Positions 4,614 to 6,287 of a stretch of DNA of 6,287 nucleotides are shown in pieces. Position 1 is the first letter of the stretch. The number at the start of each line of letters is the position of its first letter. Below the pieces are notes generated by a model. The model saw only the letters and a program-made list of their open reading frames with translations, ran no database searches and was not told the DNA's origin. This DNA is from Deltaproteobacteria bacterium. GTDB lineage: Bacteria > Desulfobacterota_E > Deferrimicrobia > Deferrimicrobiales > Deferrimicrobiaceae. Location: positions 1-6,287 of the forward strand of contig JAMDCN010000009.1 of assembly GCA_023489025.1 (NCBI GenBank), given 5' to 3'. The position numbers were made by a program, and so were the translations under genes.

Positions 4614-5594
4614 ATGACCACTTGGTTCCCGGACAATTCGCTTTCGATCGGGAAGACTCCCCTCGTGAAACTCAACCGGATCACCGACGGCGCCGGCGCG
4701 ACGGTGCTCGGCAAAGTGGAGGGGCGGAATCCCTCCTACTCGGTCAAATGCCGCATCGGCGCATCGCTGGTGTGGGATGCCGAGAAGAAGGGGGCGCTCG
4801 GGCCGGGGAAGACGATCGTCGAACCCACCTCGGGCAACACCGGGATCGCCCTCGCCTTCGTGGCGGCCGCTCGCGGCTACGAAGTGATCCTGACGATGCC
4901 CGAGACGATGAGCATCGAGCGGCGGCAGGTCTTGAAGGCATTCGGCGCGAAGCTGGTGCTGACCGAGGGGGCGAAGGGGATGAAGGGGGCCATCGCGAAG
5001 GCGGAAGAGATCGTCGCGTCCGACCCGTCCCGCCACTTCATGCCGCAACAGTTCAAGAACCCGGCGAACCCGCTTGTCCACGAGACGACCACGGGCCCGG
5101 AAATCTGGGAGGAGACCGGCGGCGCGATCGATGTCCTCGTCTCCGGTGTCGGGACGGGCGGGACGATCACCGGGGTCTCCCGTTTCATCAAGAACACGAA
5201 GGGGAAGAAGATCCTCGCGGTGGCGGTCGAACCGACCCACAGTCCCGTGATCACCCAGAAGAGGAACGGCCAGCCGCTTGTCCCCGGGCCCCACAAGATC
5301 CAGGGGATCGGCGCGGGGTTCATCCCCGACGTCCTCGACCTGTCGCTGATCGACCGCGTGGAAACCGTCTCTAACGACGAGTCGATCGACTTCGCCCGAA
5401 GGCTTGCGCGGGAGGAGGGATTGCTCTCGGGGATTTCGTGCGGTGCGGCAGCCGCCGTGGCGGTGCGTCTTGCGAAACTCCCGGAGTTCGCCGGGAAGAC
5501 GATCGTCGCGATCCTCCCCGACGCCGGGGAGCGGTATCTCACCACCGCCCTGTTCGAGGGGTGGTTCGATGCGGAAAGCGCCGCGACGATTTAA
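4614..5594 (+). CDS. cysK: Cysteine synthase A (O-acetylserine sulfhydrylase)
   Basis: A 326-residue PLP enzyme, normal family length, that converts O-acetylserine and sulfide into cysteine and acetate in the cytoplasm, the last step of sulfur assimilation. The PLP-binding Lys45 lies in [12 protein letters not shown], the signature of CysK-type enzymes close to the E. coli one. The substrate-binding loop TSGNTG is at 72-77 and QQFKNPANP at 145-153. The PLP-phosphate loop [10 protein letters not shown] is at 178-187, and GISCGA (273-278) stands where E. coli has GISSGA near the PLP ring nitrogen. The C-terminal [13 protein letters not shown] is also typical. It has its own promoter, operator-like repeats and a strong ribosome site, so it is likely regulated by sulfur or cysteine status. 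It ends tail to tail with ubiE, sharing the bases of the stop codons. No cysE neighbour is visible in the window. Confidence 0.97.
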   Translation: MTTWFPDNSLSIGKTPLVKLNRITDGAGATVLGKVEGRNPSYSVKCRIGASLVWDAEKKGALGPGKTIVEPTSGNTGIALAFVAAARGYEVILTMPETMSIERRQVLKAFGAKLVLTEGAKGMKGAIAKAEEIVASDPSRHFMPQQFKNPANPLVHETTTGPEIWEETGGAIDVLVSGVGTGGTITGVSRFIKNTKGKKILAVAVEPTHSPVITQKRNGQPLVPGPHKIQGIGAGFIPDVLDLSLIDRVETVSNDESIDFARRLAREEGLLSGISCGAAAAVAVRLAKLPEFAGKTIVAILPDAGERYLTTALFEGWFDAESAATI

Positions 5595-6287
5595 GATCTT
5601 ACCGCCCCGATGTACAGGGTGACGATTCCGAACGTGAGCGGGCGGTGGGTTACGGAAACGCAGCCCGCCACCCGCATCATCTCGGCGAAGGCGGGAGGCT
5701 CGGGGAACGCGAGCACCGACTCGGGGAGGTACGTGTAGGCGGACCCCCGGGAGAAGATCCCGCCGATCCGCGGCAGGACGCTCCTGAAGTAGAACCGGTA
5801 CAGGGCGCCGAAGACCGTCCCCGGTGGCGAGGAGAATTCGAGAACCACCACGCGCCCGCCGGGTCGGACGACGCGGCACATCTCCCGAAGGCCACGCTCG
5901 CGGTCCGCCACGTTCCGGATCCCGAAGGCGACGCAGGCCGAGTCGAAGGAGGCGTCCCGGAACGGGAGCGCCTCGCCGGGCGCCCGCACGAAAAAGACCC
6001 GTCCCGCCTCCCCGGTTTTATCGGACTTTTCCCTTCCGATGCGCATCATGGCAAGAGAGATGTCGGCGCCGGCGACCGAGGCTCCGCTACCCTTTTGCCG
6101 CAAGATTTCCAGCGCCATGTCCGCCGTTCCGGTCGCGACGTCCAGGAATCTTCCGCCGGTCGACGGGACGGTTTCCGCCACGGCGAGACGGCGCCAACGC
6201 CGGTCCACCCCCAGCGACAGCAGCCGGTTGAGGAAATCGTACCGGGGAGCGATGGAGGAGAACATCTCCCCGATGGACGGGTTGCGG
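5591..6287 (-). CDS. ubiE: Ubiquinone/menaquinone biosynthesis C-methyltransferase (5' end outside window)
   Basis: An S-adenosylmethionine-dependent methyltransferase that methylates demethylmenaquinone (MenG) and, in organisms with ubiquinone, the benzoquinol precursor (UbiE). The frame (231 residues visible) continues past the window edge: RNPSIGE precedes [13 protein letters not shown], and this MF is the conserved internal one of the family, with GGGGAG too close to serve it as a start site, so the true start is upstream. Visible landmarks are SAM motif [11 protein letters not shown] (about 6119-6148), the acidic motif GADISLAMM (near 6064), FGIRNV (5909-5926), [16 protein letters not shown], and [10 protein letters not shown] near the C-terminus, all typical of UbiE/MenG. 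The family motif usually reads GTGD where this has GTAD. An anaerobic menaquinone user would need only the MenG activity. It is convergent with cysK and is probably part of an operon to the right of the window. Confidence 0.94.
   Translation of the reverse strand, partial: RNPSIGEMFSSIAPRYDFLNRLLSLGVDRRWRRLAVAETVPSTGGRFLDVATGTADMALEILRQKGSGASVAGADISLAMMRIGREKSDKTGEAGRVFFVRAPGEALPFRDASFDSACVAFGIRNVADRERGLREMCRVVRPGGRVVVLEFSSPPGTVFGALYRFYFRSVLPRIGGIFSRGSAYTYLPESVLAFPEPPAFAEMMRVAGCVSVTHRPLTFGIVTLYIGAVRS

Noticed and set aside
4527..5879. Long minus-strand open frame (450 codons) opposite cysK
   Set aside because: It runs antisense through all conserved cysK motifs and overlaps the true ubiE gene in another frame; its composition is that of a GC-rich shadow.

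Overview
This is a GC-rich bacterial chromosomal window with dense, ordinary-looking gene packing, strong Shine-Dalgarno sites and G/C-ending codons. The mix of genes suggests a Gram-negative, menaquinone-using bacterium, most likely of the deltaproteobacterial / Desulfuromonadota (Geobacter-like) type. It includes DNA polymerase I, an ECF sigma factor with a zinc-finger anti-sigma, a secreted WXXGXW-repeat protein, a CysK-type cysteine synthase and a UbiE/MenG methyltransferase. The taxonomic placement is inferred from gene style only.

Left part (1-2699, + strand): the window opens inside polA and shows its whole palm/fingers polymerase core. After 46 bp comes a three-gene envelope-signalling unit: an ECF sigma factor, a membrane-anchored anti-sigma factor with a zinc-finger (ZAS) motif, and a small secreted protein of unknown function whose start overlaps the anti-sigma gene by 14 bp. 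Within polA, about 60-75 bp switch abruptly to A/T-ending codons.

Middle (2700-3124): about 425 bp without a convincing gene. It holds short imperfect repeats, an inverted repeat and a GC hairpin, and looks like a degenerate or uncatalogued repeat element. It is followed by a gene for a small exported glycine-rich WXXGXW-repeat protein (3125-3559), closed by a very strong intrinsic terminator (3613-3644).

Right part (3645-6287): directly after the terminator, a TATAAT box sits seven bases before the GTG start of a protein that resembles the AbiJ_NTD4-containing family known from phage-abortive-infection loci. Its start looks leaderless. Then comes cysK behind a well-formed TTGACA promoter preceded by repeated dyad sequences that look like operator sites. 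Convergent to cysK is ubiE/menG, incomplete at its 5' end; the two stop codons interlock in a shared TTAA.

The best candidates for something undescribed are the solitary AbiJ-like gene with its leaderless promoter, the sigma/anti-sigma/secreted-protein triad, the paired operator repeats before cysK, and the anomalous codon patch in polA. No CRISPR array, tRNA, rRNA, transposase or integrase was seen.
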